A stretch of 6,412 nt of DNA from contig RZYZ01000118.1 of NCBI GenBank assembly GCA_009930125.1, positions 1 to 6,412 on the forward strand, given 5' to 3'. Origin of the DNA: Clostridia bacterium (GTDB lineage Bacteria > Bacillota > Clostridia > Clostridiales > Clostridiaceae). Below are positions 5,060-6,412 of the stretch, in pieces. A program made the position numbers and the translations under genes. Below the pieces are notes generated by a model that ran no database searches, was not told where the DNA came from, and saw nothing but the letters and a program-made list of their open reading frames with translations. Position 1 is the first letter of the stretch. Every line of letters starts with the position of its first letter.

Positions 5060-6412
5060 CTAGAGCACTTCCTCCTGCTCCATACCGATGAGATCAAACT
5101 TCTCACGGCTCACAATGATTTCAAAATGATCCTTCTTCGGCTTTTTCGTCTTCACCAGCACAGAACGTGTGCTGAGATCGTAGTACCAGCCTTCCATAGA
5201 CTCGTCCAGATTCTCCTTCACCAGGAAGCGCGGCAGCATATGGCCATCCACGCTGACCCATAAGGCACCCTTCTCCTTGCTCAGCACCTGTAGGGTCAGA
5301 TCCGTCACCGTGTCTTCATAGGAACCTTCCTTGTCAAAGGTGATGACGATCTTCTCCCCGGCATCCACACGGATGCTGGTTCTGCTGTATATGCCATCCT
5401 CAAAGCCCCTTGTGTGCCCATCATCATCATAGAAGAGGAAACTGCTTCCCTTGTCGGCGCTGATGACGAAATCCAGGCTTCTCATGACATCCGTGGATGC
5501 CTGATGAATATCCTCTGAGGTCATGAACACGGCATCGCTTCTCAGGAACATGGGAATGGACTGCTCCATCACCGGGATGGTGATGGTCTGTCCGCCCTCA
5601 TAAGCTCTGTAATGATCGTTCATATCATACCAGGTGGCTCCCTTGGGCAGATAAAGCCTGCGCTCCTTAGCGCCCTTCTCCACCACGTTGGCCACCAGAA
5701 CCGATGGTCCGAACAGGAAGGTCATATGCTCATCGCCGTAGCAGTCCGGATCCTCAGGGAATTCCAGAAACAGCGGTCTCATGGCAGGAACACCTGATTC
5801 ATGAGCCTGTCTCATGAGCGAGTACAGATACGGAATCATGCGGTATCTCAGTGCAAAGGCTTCCTGAATCTCAGGAAGATGCTCCGCATACATCCAGGGC
5901 TGGGTCACGGTATTATCCGTGTTGGCTGAATTCATGCAGAACCTTGGCTGGAAGACGCCGCTCTGGATCCATCGGAGCAGAAGCTCCCCTTCCGGTGCAG
6001 GTCCTGCAAAGCCACCGATGTCGCAGCCCATGTTCGGTACGCCGGAAAGCCCCATGCCCAGAATGGTGGCGATGTTGAACTTCACCGTTCTCCAGTCCGT
6101 GAGATTGTCTCCTCCCCAGACCTGGGCATATCTCTGGATACCGGCGTAGCCGGCACGGTTGATGATGTAGGGGCGCTCCTCCGGATACATCTCCGCCAGA
6201 GCCTTCTTGCCCACATAAGCCATCATGTTGGAGTGAATGATCTTCAAATTCTCCATGCTGCCCCCTTTTCCGTTATTGTCGCAGAGAGCCCTTCGGTCTT
6301 CCACGCCATCGTATTCACAGTTGTCGTTCCAGACGGTTCTGGACCCCTTGGCCAGCAGCGTCTCCTTGAGCAGCTCCTTCCAGGTGTTTCTGCCTGAGGC
6401 ACTGGTGAAGTC
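5060..6412 (-). CDS. Glycoside hydrolase family 31 enzyme, alpha-glucosidase-like (5' end missing)
   Basis: GH31 enzymes hydrolyse alpha-linked sugars from non-reducing ends with retention. The frame is open to the right edge, so 450 C-terminal residues are visible and the N-terminal beta domain and first part of the barrel are lost. The GTG at 6302-6304 is an internal valine: the catalytic nucleophile motif TVWNDNCEYDG (visible residues 26-36, nucleophile D30, codon 6323-6325) lies upstream of it. The acid/base is D102 (codon 6107-6109) in VWGGDNLTDW (98-107). GMGLSGVPNMGCDIGGFAG (119-137) and the NTDNTVTQPWMY loop (164-175) complete the barrel. FLFGPSVLVANV (232-243) and RRLYLPKGATWYD (251-263) mark the C-terminal beta domain, followed by a distal beta domain with YDDDGHTRGFEDG. 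The WNDNCEY form of the nucleophile motif differs from the DMNEP form of classic alpha-glucosidases, so the substrate is open. No secretion signal can be judged. Confidence 0.92.
   Translation of the reverse strand, partial: DFTSASGRNTWKELLKETLLAKGSRTVWNDNCEYDGVEDRRALCDNNGKGGSMENLKIIHSNMMAYVGKKALAEMYPEERPYIINRAGYAGIQRYAQVWGGDNLTDWRTVKFNIATILGMGLSGVPNMGCDIGGFAGPAPEGELLLRWIQSGVFQPRFCMNSANTDNTVTQPWMYAEHLPEIQEAFALRYRMIPYLYSLMRQAHESGVPAMRPLFLEFPEDPDCYGDEHMTFLFGPSVLVANVVEKGAKERRLYLPKGATWYDMNDHYRAYEGGQTITIPVMEQSIPMFLRSDAVFMTSEDIHQASTDVMRSLDFVISADKGSSFLFYDDDGHTRGFEDGIYSRTSIRVDAGEKIVITFDKEGSYEDTVTDLTLQVLSKEKGALWVSVDGHMLPRFLVKENLDESMEGWYYDLSTRSVLVKTKKPKKDHFEIIVSREKFDLIGMEQEEVL

Noticed and set aside
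5037..5060. GAACAA/TTGTTC inverted repeat at the GH31 stop codon as a separate terminator
   Set aside because: The stem is only six bases, and the much stronger hairpin at 4977-5021 explains termination.
1..6412. CRISPR arrays, transposase genes, insertion-sequence ends, tRNA or rRNA genes
   Set aside because: None was seen: no regularly spaced long repeats, no transposase motifs and no tRNA-like sequence on either strand by eye.

Overview
The window looks like an ordinary chromosomal stretch of a Gram-positive, Firmicutes-type bacterium. The reasons are strong AGGAGG-type ribosome binding sites, a TTG start, compact hairpin terminators with T-tracts, and a LytR-CpsA-Psr (LCP) cell-wall ligase, a class A sortase and an ECF-type vitamin transporter S component. 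I cannot name a genus. By hand count, GC is uneven: about 14/60 in the leader at 361-420, 22/60 in the sigma-like gene at 541-600, and 38/60 in the glycosidase gene at 6001-6060.

Layout from left to right: (1) the 3' end of an alpha/beta-hydrolase (prolyl-oligopeptidase/esterase type), closed by an AT-rich hairpin; (2) a very AT-rich leader with three AGTAATA repeats and a dyad, then an orphan sigma-70-like factor with its own terminator; (3) a single-domain sirtuin (start at 1277), followed after 2 bases by a possible 44-codon small ORF; (4) an LCP-family gene whose best start is TTG at 2259, with a strong terminator; (5) an ECF transporter S component whose likely promoter carries a perfect 14-base palindrome over its -35 element, ended by a long structured terminator; (6) a class A sortase with a good extended -10 promoter; (7) a terminator that can serve both strands; (8) on the minus strand, a GH31 family glycosidase that runs off the right edge. 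Its catalytic nucleophile lies beyond the GTG that might be mistaken for a start.

Almost every gene has its own promoter and terminator, so these look like single-gene transcription units rather than an operon. The LCP protein and the sortase share a theme, anchoring polymers and proteins to the peptidoglycan. The hydrolase and GH31 enzyme point to carbohydrate or ester degradation, and the S component to vitamin scavenging, which fits a host-associated or fermentative lifestyle (inference). I did not find a convincing undescribed multi-gene system. The most interesting points are regulatory: the palindrome at 3423-3436 and the repeat-rich leader of the orphan sigma-like factor.
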